Notes: a model not told the origin generated them from the letters alone. A stretch of DNA of 8,758 nt from JAPLGZ01 sp038318235 (GCA_038318235.1 JBBQBY010000283.1:1-8758), one strand, 5' to 3'. Shown: positions 1 to 5,923, counted from the stretch's first letter. Numbers and translations: made by a program.

Positions 1-40
1 CTTAATCGCAAGATCAGGTGTCCAGCCCCGCTGACAGTGA

Positions 41-442
41 TTAGGTTTCCAGCAGATCCTTCAAAGTCTTTAGATCGCGCGTTACCCACGCGGCATCCTC
101 GGCAAAGTTTTCATCCGACATATCCGGGAGACGAAATAGCATAAAAATTAGTTCGCTGCCTGGTCCATTCGGCAAAACGCGCATTGGAATATAGATCTCT
201 GCGCCTGAGGCTGGCGTTATGTAGTGATCGAGAACGCCAAAACTATTTGGTTCAGTGAACCGGATCGTTATCAAGCCTTGCGCGGTTTCTGCGACCCATT
301 CACCATTCAATTGCCTGATCGATTCGCCTAATCCGGTCGCCCATTTGGAGAAATTTTCGGGTGCGGCAACGAAGGCATAGACCACGGCTATAGGACGATT
401 GATCCATATACTAAGCGTTTGTGATTCACAAGGTGCGGCCAT
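41..442 (-). CDS. SRPBCC-fold (START/polyketide cyclase-like) small protein
   Basis: A 133-residue soluble protein with no signal peptide or membrane segment. The N-terminal stretch (a beta strand, then PIAVVYAFVAAPENFSKWATGL at about residues 17-38, written here as PIAVVYAFV followed by AAPENFSKWATGL) matches the opening of SRPBCC ligand-binding folds, where an early strand is followed by the 'vyafvadpenlpkW' turn. The rest alternates strands (GEWVAET, LITIRFTE, FGVLDHYI, AEIYIPMRV, SELIFMLFR) and closes with a long C-terminal helix (FAEDAAWVTRDLKTLKDLL), as the family does. I chose the ATG at 442 because a GGAAGGA Shine-Dalgarno sits about 10 bases upstream; an upstream in-frame ATG at 472 would add ten residues (MILLWKDKLE) but has no such site. 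The ligand is unknown. Members range from hydrophobic-ligand carriers to stress-related proteins. The fold call is fairly secure, the role is not. Confidence 0.75.
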   Translation of the reverse strand: MAAPCESQTLSIWINRPIAVVYAFVAAPENFSKWATGLGESIRQLNGEWVAETAQGLITIRFTEPNSFGVLDHYITPASGAEIYIPMRVLPNGPGSELIFMLFRLPDMSDENFAEDAAWVTRDLKTLKDLLET

Positions 443-489
443 TTCTAGCTTATCCTTCCATAAAAGAATCATTGCGAATGTTGATCTAC

Positions 490-518
490 ATTATAGAACA
501 TACATTCTGCCCAATCAA
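490..518 (-). promoter_or_regulatory. Sigma-70 promoter of the SRPBCC gene
   Basis: Reading the minus strand, TTGATT (518-513) is followed by a 17-base spacer and a perfect TATAAT (495-490). A transcript would start near 483 and have a leader of about 40 bases before the ATG at 442, leaving room for the Shine-Dalgarno. This also argues for the 442 start rather than 472. Confidence 0.65.
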
Positions 519-585
519 ACCAGCGATCTGGGCGGGTGGATCTCAGGTTCGCTGACTATGGCGTCATGAGGCCTTTTTAACATTT

Positions 586-628
586 GCGGCGTAAGTCCCC
601 TTTCTTTAGATATGGGGATATAAGCCGC
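586..628 (+). repeat. Left-end (LE) hairpin of the IS605-type element
   Basis: The inner stem is CCCC (597-600) with GGGG (614-617), then an unpaired T613, T601-A612, a T-T mismatch, T603-A610 and C604-G609, closed by a TTTA loop (605-608). An outer 5-bp stem, GCGGC (586-590) with GCCGC (624-628), encloses it. The inner part copies the right-end hairpin with four substitutions, two of which preserve a base pair (C-G to T-A). Confidence 0.75.
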
Positions 629-646
629 ATGGTGCAGTAGCACCAT
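629..646 (+). repeat. Second left-end stem-loop
   Basis: A perfect 7-bp stem, ATGGTGC (629-635) with GCACCAT (640-646), around the loop AGTA. It lies between the LE hairpin and the tnpB promoter. It may be part of the LE structure recognised by a transposase or an upstream regulatory hairpin; nothing distinguishes these. Confidence 0.5.
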
Positions 647-690
647 ATCCTAGATTGTCACTTGCGAGCGAATATATTTAAGTAAAAAAC

Positions 691-724
691 CATATTTGAC
701 ATTTTTATTTAAATATGATATACT
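691..724 (+). promoter_or_regulatory. Consensus sigma-70 promoter of tnpB with overlapping palindrome
   Basis: TTGACA (696-701), a 17-base spacer, then TATACT (719-724): a perfect -35 and a 5/6 -10. The expected transcription start falls about 7 bases after the -10, that is at or beside the tnpB ATG at 731, and no Shine-Dalgarno is present. An inverted repeat CATATTT (691-697) / AAATATG (711-717) overlaps the -35 and spacer and could be an operator. Confidence 0.7.
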
Positions 725-730
725 TGGGTT

Positions 731-1915
731 ATGAAAACGTACAAGTATCGGATTTACCCAAGTTCAGCACAGGAGACAATGCTTAAGCGTCAGCTTGAAG
801 AATGTCGCTGGCTGTACAATAAAATTCTTGAGACTCGTAAAAATTCTTACGAGCAAGAGGGTAAATCGCTTGGTTTGTACGATTTGCAGAACATGATACC
901 CGCTTGGAAGAAAGATCGCCCTTCGCTCAAACTCGTTCACTCGCTTGTTCTGCAGAACGTGAATATCCGTGTAGAGTTGGCTTATCAAGCGTTCTTTCGT
1001 CGTGTGAAGGCTGGCGAAGAGGAACCAGGCTACCCACGTTTCAAGGGGTATCAACGTTACGATTCGATGTGCTACCCGCAGTATGGTAACGGCGTCAAGC
1101 TTGACGGCCACCAATCGAACTTGAGCAAGATCGGTAGCGTCAAGGTTAAGCTTCACCGAGAATTGTGTGGGACGCCCAAGACCGTCTGTATCCGCCGCAC
1201 CAGCACCGGCAAATGGTTCGCTACCTTCGCTTGTGAGTGCGAAGCGAAGCCATTGCCAGAAGAACCAAAGCGCATTGGTATTGATGTTGGTACGGCCACC
1301 TTCGCCACGTTGAGCGATGGCAGCAAAGTAAAGAATCCGCGCTTCTTCAAGCGGGATGCTAAACGATTGGGCGACGCTCAACGGCGGCTTGAGAAAGTTG
1401 AGAAGGGCACGCCAAAACGAATCAAGCGCAAGCAGATCATCGCTCACATTCACGAACGGATCGCCAACAAGCGTAGCGACTTTGCGCACAAACTTTCGCG
1501 CCAGTGGGTCAATACCTACGGCGTGATTGTTCTGGAAGATTTGAATATCATTGGCATGATGGAAGAACACAAGGTCGTCTTTGGGAACAAGCTCAACAAA
1601 AGCATTGCTGATGTTGCCTGGAACCAACTCGCTCAGTTTATAGCCTACAAAGCGGAAGATGCTGGTAGACTGTGCTTGCGAGTTGACCCACGTAACACAA
1701 GCAAAATGTGCTCGCGTTGCCATTCGCTTGTGCCCAAAGAACTTTCGGATCGTGTCCATGATTGCCCGCATTGCGGGTTGGTGCTCGACAGAGATCATAA
1801 CGCCTCTATAAACATTCTTGCGTTGGGATTACGCCGTTTCTACGAAACGGGCCGCATCAACGCTGGCTTGCCAGATGAAGTTGTAGAAGCCCCTGCCTTT
1901 AGGCATGGGGAGTAG
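731..1915 (+). CDS. tnpB: TnpB, RNA-guided DNA endonuclease (OrfB of IS605 family)
   Basis: A 394-residue full-length TnpB, the compact ancestor type of Cas12 that cuts DNA beside a TAM under omegaRNA guidance and helps the element survive excision. Visible parts: N-terminal wedge/REC domain opening with MKTYKYRIYPS; QLEECRWLYN at 21-30; the YPRFKGY motif at 101-107; RuvC-I GIDVGTATFATL with Asp185; RuvC-II VIVLEDLNI with Glu269; a zinc ribbon with Cys327/Cys330 (CSRC) and Cys345/Cys348 (CPHC); and RuvC-III DRDHNASINIL with Asp355. All catalytic and zinc-binding residues are present, so it looks active. The C-terminal codons (PDEVVEAPAFRHGE) run through the right-end hairpin, as is normal for this family, and the stop at 1913 lies in the element end. 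The long open frame antisense to it is a shadow. The start is the ATG right after the promoter, which implies leaderless translation. Confidence 0.95.
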   Translation: MKTYKYRIYPSSAQETMLKRQLEECRWLYNKILETRKNSYEQEGKSLGLYDLQNMIPAWKKDRPSLKLVHSLVLQNVNIRVELAYQAFFRRVKAGEEEPGYPRFKGYQRYDSMCYPQYGNGVKLDGHQSNLSKIGSVKVKLHRELCGTPKTVCIRRTSTGKWFATFACECEAKPLPEEPKRIGIDVGTATFATLSDGSKVKNPRFFKRDAKRLGDAQRRLEKVEKGTPKRIKRKQIIAHIHERIANKRSDFAHKLSRQWVNTYGVIVLEDLNIIGMMEEHKVVFGNKLNKSIADVAWNQLAQFIAYKAEDAGRLCLRVDPRNTSKMCSRCHSLVPKELSDRVHDCPHCGLVLDRDHNASINILALGLRRFYETGRINAGLPDEVVEAPAFRHGE

Positions 1916-1919
1916 TCAC
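1790..1919 (+). ncRNA. Predicted omegaRNA (right-end RNA) overlapping the 3' end of tnpB
   Basis: In IS605-family elements the guide RNA is processed from the tnpB 3' end and right end, and the guide comes from flanking DNA. Here three stem-loops stack just before the element end: CCGTTTC/GAAACGG around TAC (1834-1850), CTGGC/GCCAG around TT (1863-1874), and the right-end hairpin (1890-1910). The scaffold should end at TCAC (1916-1919), with the guide starting at 1920. The 5' boundary is a guess from usual omegaRNA lengths. The guide at the present site would match the DNA that flanked the insertion. Confidence 0.65.
1890..1910 (+). repeat. Right-end (RE) hairpin of the IS605-type element
   Basis: CCCCTGCC (1890-1897) pairs with GGCA (1902-1905) and GGGG (1907-1910), leaving T1906 bulged; the loop is TTTA (1898-1901). 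The extrahelical T is a hallmark of TnpA recognition hairpins in IS200/IS605. The preceding GAAG tetranucleotide is a candidate right guide sequence. No T-run follows, so it is not an intrinsic terminator. Confidence 0.8.
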
Positions 1920-2239
1920 GAAGTTTGGTTGTAGGGGTAAGCCGGAGATCAAATGTTAGAGACGATAGAGTGAACCCCAGCATTGTCACAGAATTAAATA
2001 AGCGTAGCACCTAAACTGTAGTAGCCAACGGTGATCGATTATGTCAGGCGTAATCTAGTCTAGGGTTACAATCAAAAAATCACCAGCAAGCGAGAGAAAA
2101 ACGGGGATCTATTGATCTTTGCAATTGGGTTTTCTTGTGAACCAATTGGAAGCGATTATGTCACGTTGCGCGTTTTATGGCTTTGGCGGTGTAGGTGCAG
2201 GAAATCGACGGTGGCTGACTTGAGCTTTGGGCGGCTACA
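1920..2239. other. Intergenic stretch without a recognisable gene
   Basis: No reading frame with coding character on either strand. It holds an imperfect inverted repeat, CAATTGGGTT (2122-2131) with AACCAATTG (2140-2148), and an 11-base direct repeat CGATTATGTCA at 2036-2046 and 2153-2163. The first bases after 1919 are the flank that would act as the omegaRNA guide. Nothing else is recognised. Confidence 0.5.
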
Positions 2240-2575
2240 TCAGTTATCTTCGAGGGTGACCTGATAGCTTGGGCCGGAGAGCGCACAGATATAACCGCGG
2301 CCAAGCAACTCGCGTTCTAACTTTTTCATGCCAATCTGGATCCGTGTTTTAATCGTGCCCAACGGTGTATCAGTCTGCTCGGCAATCTCTTGATGGCTTA
2401 GCCCTTCAAAATAAGCCAGCTCCAAGCAAAGTTTTTGCTCACGCGGAATGTGCTCCAGGGCTTGGCGTACTTGTTGGCGGGTCAAATTTTGTTCAAACTC
2501 GCTTTCTGCACTGGGGCCATGCTGCACCGCCCATTCAAGCGCGTCAAGATCATGCGTCAGAATGGAGTACGCCAA
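2240..2575 (-). pseudogene. ECF-type sigma factor remnant, region 4 only
   Basis: The frame gives 111 residues that match only the C-terminal half of an ECF/SigK-like sigma factor: a linker, VRQALEHIPREQKLCLELAY (region 4.1), and a helix-turn-helix GLSHQEIAEQTDTPLGTIKT followed by RIQIGMKKLEREL (region 4.2, -35 recognition). Region 2, which binds core RNA polymerase and the -10 element, is absent: an in-frame TAA lies six codons upstream of the apparent TTG start, and the rlmI gene ends only about 30 bases away. There is no Shine-Dalgarno for the TTG. A 5'-deleted gene is the simplest reading. A translated stand-alone region-4 protein, which could only act as a DNA-binding decoy, is less likely. 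It lies downstream of rlmI on the same strand and may be co-transcribed. Confidence 0.75.
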
Positions 2576-2606
2576 AAAGCCAAGCGATTTTTAGCCTAAC
2601 TTTCAC

Positions 2607-3866
2607 TCAAGCCGTGGCGTAAAGGCATTTAAGATAAGCGCCCTCAGCAAAACCAATCGGGTGGTCCAGCGCATGGGCGGTCTGAGCGAAGATCTGTAAG
2701 GGGCGGCCAAGTTGCGTGGCCGCCTGAGTCACAACCGCCACAAATGCCGCGCTGCTCACGCGGCTGGAACAAGAGGCCAATACCAGCGTACCGCCTGGTT
2801 GCAACACACCCAGGCCAAGCCGTGTCAACTGGGCATAAGCGCCGAGCGCCCGCTCTACCTCTGCCTGTTGCTTGGCGAACGCTGGTGGATCGATGACCAC
2901 CAAATCAAAACGTTGGTTGGCAGCCTGCATCTGGTGCATGAGTTGGAAAGCGTCACCGACCAACAATTCATGTGTGGCCGCGGCCACGGTTGGCACAAGT
3001 TGGTTGAGCCCAAAATTACGTTCCGCGGCGGCCAGCGCTGGCCGGCTGAGATCGAGACTGGTGACCTGGCGCGCGCCACCGCGCGCCGCATACAGAGAAA
3101 AACCGCCGGTGTAGGCAAAGACATTCAAGACGCGCTTGCCCGCCGCTAATTGCTCGACGCGCGCCCGATTTTCGCGTTGATCCAAAAAGAAGCCAGTCTT
3201 CTGGCCGCGACAGGGATCAGCCTCAAACCGCAGACCATGCTCCAGAAAAATGACCGATCCTGGCAGGGCCGGCCCCAGCAGCACCAGCCCATCACTCAGG
3301 CCATAAAGGTGCTCCGGTGCTTTTTGGAGCGCGCGGCTCATGCGTAAGACCAGTTGTTGCGCCGGCTGGACTTCCAGCAGAGCCGCCGTGAACGCGGCTA
3401 AATGAGGAATCCACGCCGCCGTGTACAGCTTGATCACCAACGTCTGATCATAACGATCCACAACCAGGCCAGGTAGCTGATCATTTTCACCGTGTACCAA
3501 CCGGTAACCCGTGGTGCGACCGTCTAACAACGGCGCACGTCGTTGCGCGGCCCGCTGTAATTGGGCCAGAAACCAGCCTTGATCGATGGTGGCAGGCACC
3601 GCATGCTGCAACACACGCAATCGGAGCGGCGACGTTGGATCATAGAGGCCAATTGCCAAAAAGCGGCGCTTTTGATCAAAGGCGACCGCAATATCGCCGG
3701 GCTTTCCCGCATGACTTTGGCGTTCAATCGAATTTTCAAAGAGCCAAGGATGACCCGCCCGCAAGGCCCGTTCGGCATCGCGGCTCACATGCAAAGCAAT
3801 GCGCCGCTCGGCAGCTTTCGGCAGGGCAGAAATTAGTGATGTATTTGGGTTTATCAGCTCATCCAT
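2607..3866 (-). CDS. rlmI: Class I SAM-dependent rRNA methyltransferase, RlmI family (23S rRNA m5C1962)
   Basis: A 419-residue cytoplasmic enzyme; RlmI of E. coli methylates C5 of cytosine 1962 in 23S rRNA using S-adenosylmethionine. Order of parts: N-terminal PUA domain (about residues 25-88, with GHPWLFENSIE); central beta-rich segment with GYRLVHGENDQLPGLVVDRY (about 120-139); the family signature KTGFFLDQREN (about 223-233); SAM-binding motif I VLNVFAYTGGFSL (about 246-258); motif II acidic SLDLS; motif IV DPPAFAK (about 326-332); and ASCSS (about 364-368), where a Cys serves as the m5C nucleophile. All core motifs are intact and the length is a little over the usual ~395 because of an N-terminal extension. 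I place the start at the ATG (3866), preceded by GTGAG; an in-frame TTG at 3902 would add 12 residues. A palindromic element begins about 65 bases upstream and may have displaced the original promoter, since no good one is seen. Confidence 0.9.
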   Translation of the reverse strand: MDELINPNTSLISALPKAAERRIALHVSRDAERALRAGHPWLFENSIERQSHAGKPGDIAVAFDQKRRFLAIGLYDPTSPLRLRVLQHAVPATIDQGWFLAQLQRAAQRRAPLLDGRTTGYRLVHGENDQLPGLVVDRYDQTLVIKLYTAAWIPHLAAFTAALLEVQPAQQLVLRMSRALQKAPEHLYGLSDGLVLLGPALPGSVIFLEHGLRFEADPCRGQKTGFFLDQRENRARVEQLAAGKRVLNVFAYTGGFSLYAARGGARQVTSLDLSRPALAAAERNFGLNQLVPTVAAATHELLVGDAFQLMHQMQAANQRFDLVVIDPPAFAKQQAEVERALGAYAQLTRLGLGVLQPGGTLVLASCSSRVSSAAFVAVVTQAATQLGRPLQIFAQTAHALDHPIGFAEGAYLKCLYATA

Positions 3867-3930
3867 GTCAATCGTCTCACACAGGCCCAACCTAGAAAAC
3901 AACCTGCTACGCGCCAGGAGTTCCTCGATC

Positions 3931-4071
3931 TAAAGTGAAATCAGCGAGAGACGCGTGGTTTTCGTCGAGCCCGCTGCCTGGAAGCGGACACGGCTGGCCG
4001 CGTTTACGTGAAAGCCCCTGTCCGCTTCCAGGCAGCTTCAGACCACCCGTTTGCAAACTGCTTTCACTTTA
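3931..4071. repeat. 141-bp palindromic MITE-like element
   Basis: Perfect 10-bp terminal inverted repeats TAAAGTGAAA (3931-3940) / TTTCACTTTA (4062-4071), extended imperfectly inwards (xCAG, then ACGCGTGGT against ACCACCCGT). A perfect 18-bp inner inverted repeat starts GCTGCCTGGA (3973-3990 with 4019-4036) around a 28-base loop, which itself can fold (GGCT/AGCC and a CGCG-TTTA-CGTG hairpin). The terminal TA on each side would fit a TA target duplication, as in MITEs mobilised by IS630/mariner transposases, but palindrome ends make that unprovable here. It codes for nothing. From 4072 to 4180 nothing is recognised except CGCCGCGGCG followed by six Ts (4167-4182), a poor plus-strand terminator candidate. 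Confidence 0.6.
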
Positions 4072-4180
4072 AATCAAATATCATCCAACCATTGCCACCC
4101 CAAAAGCGTCGAGCACAAGGATTCGCCCCCCAACGCGCGGATCCAGAATCAAACAGCCCGAAACAGCGCCGCGGCGTTTT

Positions 4181-4416
4181 TTATTTCCTGAGGCGCTTCT
4201 GTGCTGCATTATACACCGCCGGCAACGGATCAAGTAACCAATGCGCATCCGTACTTTCGGTCGTCGCCACCGAAGCATGACCTAACAGGGCCGACAAATT
4301 TGACAATACAAATTTGACAATACAAATTTGACAATGAAGCGCCTAGATCGTTCACTCGGTTTAAGGCCATTTCAATGAAATAAGGATTCAGTATTTGCCG
4401 AACAAAATCATGCGTA
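4181..4416 (-). pseudogene. C-terminal remnant of a tyrosine recombinase/integrase
   Basis: On the minus strand, from about 4416 down, one frame reads THDFVRQILN...FIEMALNRVNDLGASLSNL, and after the tandem repeat another reads SALLGHASVATTES and ends with YNAAQKRLRK at a TAA (4183-4181). LLGHASVATT is the box II histidine motif of phage-type integrases, and HDFVR recalls the HxxR box. Removing two of the three 14-bp repeat units (28 bp) joins the two frames exactly as DLGASLSNLSALLGHAS, so the expansion broke the gene. The catalytic tyrosine expected after TTxx is not in frame (TTEST), a second lesion. The N-terminal two thirds is missing: a 62-bp palindrome abuts the 5' side. This is clearly a dead fragment; the specific integrase family cannot be told. 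Confidence 0.7.
4294..4335. repeat. Tandem repeat, 3 perfect copies of 14 bp
   Basis: ACAAATTTGACAAT repeated at 4294-4307, 4308-4321 and 4322-4335 with no mismatch. Identity of the copies suggests a recent expansion, likely by slippage. It lies inside the integrase remnant and shifts its frame by 28 bases. Confidence 0.9.
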
Positions 4417-4478
4417 GGTGCGTGCTTGTAGCCGCACAAGTGGGGTATACGCAGCCTGTGCGGCTACAAGCACGCACC
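4417..4478. repeat. 62-bp palindrome with perfect 22-bp arms
   Basis: Left arm 4417-4438 (starting GGTGCGTGCT) and right arm 4457-4478 (ending AGCACGCACC) are exact reverse complements around an 18-base loop (4439-4456). It sits at the point where recognisable integrase sequence stops. It has no T-run, so it is not a plain terminator. It may be a small palindromic mobile repeat like the one at 3973-4036, to which its arms are weakly similar. Confidence 0.85.
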
Positions 4479-4517
4479 AACTGGATCCATTATGCTTTGA
4501 TGGCGCCTAATTAACCA

Positions 4518-4534
4518 TCGCCGACATCGGGCGA
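4518..4534 (-). terminator. Weak hairpin downstream of the metalloprotease remnant
   Basis: TCGCC (4518-4522) can pair with GGCGA (4530-4534), about 15 bases beyond the restored stop codon at 4549 on the minus strand. No T-run follows it, so termination here is doubtful. Confidence 0.2.
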
Positions 4535-4548
4535 AAACCACATAAACC

Positions 4549-5732
4549 CTATCGCATTATGAAGGGCAGATAGATTGAGGTTAATCCTGGAGGAGGCACG
4601 GATAGGTTGGGGGCAGCAGGTGATACATGGGCTTCGGCCACGGTAACTGTGATGGTGTTTGAGGTTACAAAAGCACCCATGTGATCGTAGGCTTTGGCCG
4701 TGATCGCATAAGTTCCGCTGGCGACGCCCTGCCAGCTATATTGGTGGGGAGCGTAGTAGCCGTCCCAAGCAAAGTTTGATCGTCGAAAAATTCAATTTTC
4801 GTCAGAATGCTTTCACTATCAGACACCTGAGCCGTGATCGTGATCGTCGCCGACCCGACAAACAGGCCGTCGTTGGTAGGCACCGCGATGCTTATAGCAA
4901 GGGGCGGATTGGCAGCCTCTGCGGCTTGATTTAGGAATTCACTATTGGCAACATTCCAGTGGGTGGCGAGATAGCTGCCCGCTGGCGGATTGGTGTGATA
5001 GTAGTCATCGTGATTGCAGTCGAGGCGCTCAGCCTGATCAGCAGGACAGAGTTGTTGCATAGCTGGGTAATAGGGCGCATCCGAATAACACATCACGTCG
5101 AATTGATCGACACAATGCCCACCGCCACTAGAATGAGGGGCATCTAGCTGAATCCCACCCAGCAGATGGGTCAATTCGTGCGCCACATCGCGTCCGTCCC
5201 AGCAACTGTTGTCCACCCGCGCGTAGCCAGTCGAAAGATTGCTCTTATTGGCCATAGTCGGGCTTGAATCGCTGATCACAGTAGCAATTCCGCAGTAAAT
5301 ATCGGCATCAACGAACATTATATATTTACGATCGAGCCGATTGTAGCCTTGGGCTTTGATGGCCCGGATCGTCGCTTGGAAAGAGTCGGCACCGGAAGCC
5401 GGAGTGACAATGTTCAAGACATCGATCTGACAGTCAGGATCAGTGACAAAACGAATATGGCGATGACCACCAGTTTCGTGGGCGCTGAGGTCAAATATTT
5501 CATCGGTTTCAGCCGCCGCCATGCGGATCGGATCGAGTACTTGTCCATAGCGATCAAGTACGTCTGTGCTATGCACATACATGACCTGCACGCGTTTGTC
5601 GCTGATACCATCTCCCTCGCAGTTGTTATAGGGGGCCGCATGCAGTGCTTGAGCAAGCTTGCGCAGATGGCGATTTGGTTCTTTGACCTCTTTGCGCGCG
5701 TATAACTGAGGATATTCTGGCGCTGCCTTAGC
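4549..5732 (-). pseudogene. Secreted zinc metalloprotease (metzincin, reprolysin-like) with C-terminal Ig-like domain, degraded
   Basis: The longest open piece with a possible start (GTG at 5591) ends at 4665, but coding similarity extends past both ends. The catalytic part holds HELTHLLGGIQLDAPH, with zinc ligands in HExxH, and then DQFDVMCYSD with the Met-turn, typical of the bacterial secreted metzincins that read HELxHxLGAVQ...PH...DVMCY. Upstream, the same frame is open back to a TAG at 5735-5733 and encodes HAAPYNNCEGDGISDKRVQV, normal for the family, but offers no start or signal peptide. Downstream, an Ig-like domain (VPTNDGLFVG...KIEFFDDQTLLGTATT) is cut by a frameshift near 4749-4753; a missing base in ACG(G)CTCCCC would restore PHQYSWQGVASGTYAITAKA and a tail ending SIYLPFIMR at the TAG 4551-4549. 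Two independent lesions make a pseudogene likely. A sequencing error could explain only the frameshift. Confidence 0.8.
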
Positions 5733-5803
5733 CTACATTTACATCTGAATCTCACCAATATCCTAATTTGCGAAAAATTCGATGTATATTTATTTATAAA
5801 AAC

Positions 5804-5812
5804 TGCTATACT
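5804..5812 (+). promoter_or_regulatory. Extended -10 promoter upstream of the serine protease
   Basis: TGCTATACT (5804-5812) is an extended -10 (TGnTATAnT). The matching -35 position (GTATAT, 5784-5789) is poor, which is common for extended -10 promoters. A start near 5819 gives a leader of about 105 bases. Confidence 0.5.
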
Positions 5813-5819
5813 AAGCCAA

Positions 5820-5884
5820 GTTGCGCTTGTTTGGTACTGTCCAATCGATTAACCGCGCACACCAAATCGGTGCCAATGCGCAAC
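5820..5884 (+). other. 5' leader stem of the serine protease mRNA
   Basis: GTTGCGC (5820-5826) pairs with GCGCAAC (5878-5884), and the stem can extend inwards (TTGG/CCAA after small bulges). CACC/GGTG (5860-5863 with 5869-5872) could close an inner hairpin. The Shine-Dalgarno AAGGAGG (5911-5917) lies outside it. It may stabilise the mRNA; no known riboswitch is recognised. Confidence 0.3.
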
Positions 5885-5923
5885 AGTGCGTAGTTACACA
5901 ATTTCTTCTCAAGGAGGAAGACC

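Larger units (their letters stand above)
581..1919 (+). mobile_element. TnpB-only IS200/IS605-family element (IS1341-like), both ends visible
   Basis: Seen: a tnpB gene flanked by two subterminal hairpins that are versions of one 21-base structure (597-617 left, 1890-1910 right; 17 of 21 positions identical, same TTTA loop, same unpaired T in the 3' arm). Such bulged hairpins are the TnpA recognition sites in this family. Inferred ends: left cleavage after TTTAA (576-580), a target/TAM type known from other TnpBs, 16 bases before the hairpin; right end at TCAC (1916-1919), five bases after the hairpin and matching the TCAC/TTCA-like right ends common in the family. There is no tnpA in the window, so movement would need a TnpA supplied in trans. 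As expected for this family there are no terminal inverted repeats or target duplication. The exact base of each end is inferred. Confidence 0.8.

Noticed and set aside
764..1798. A 344-codon open frame antisense to tnpB
   Set aside because: It lies wholly inside tnpB, has no domain-like features, and tnpB carries all family motifs. It is a codon-bias shadow.
1890..1910. Intrinsic terminator of tnpB
   Set aside because: No T-run follows, the hairpin lies before the stop codon, and it has a counterpart at the left end; it is the transposon end structure.
2712..3149. Plus-strand open frames across rlmI (2712-3149, 3150-3347, 3561-3836)
   Set aside because: All lie within the intact methyltransferase gene and show no protein features of their own.
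4008..4280. A 90-codon plus-strand open frame
   Set aside because: It starts inside a palindrome and runs antisense to the integrase remnant; composition is not protein-like and there is no ribosome binding site.
4294..4335. CRISPR-like array
   Set aside because: The units are 14 bp and directly adjacent with no spacers, and they sit inside an integrase remnant; this is a simple tandem repeat.
4665..4752. The apparent C-terminal tail of the metalloprotease (PTNIAGRASPAELM...)
   Set aside because: It is an out-of-frame reading. The other frame continues the Ig-like domain properly to a stop at 4549.
5414..5758. A 114-codon minus-strand frame upstream of the metalloprotease, checked as a possible missing signal peptide
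   Set aside because: It overlaps the catalytic gene in another frame, is Arg/Cys-rich and its hydrophobic part is at the wrong end; the family-like residues lie in the metalloprotease frame.
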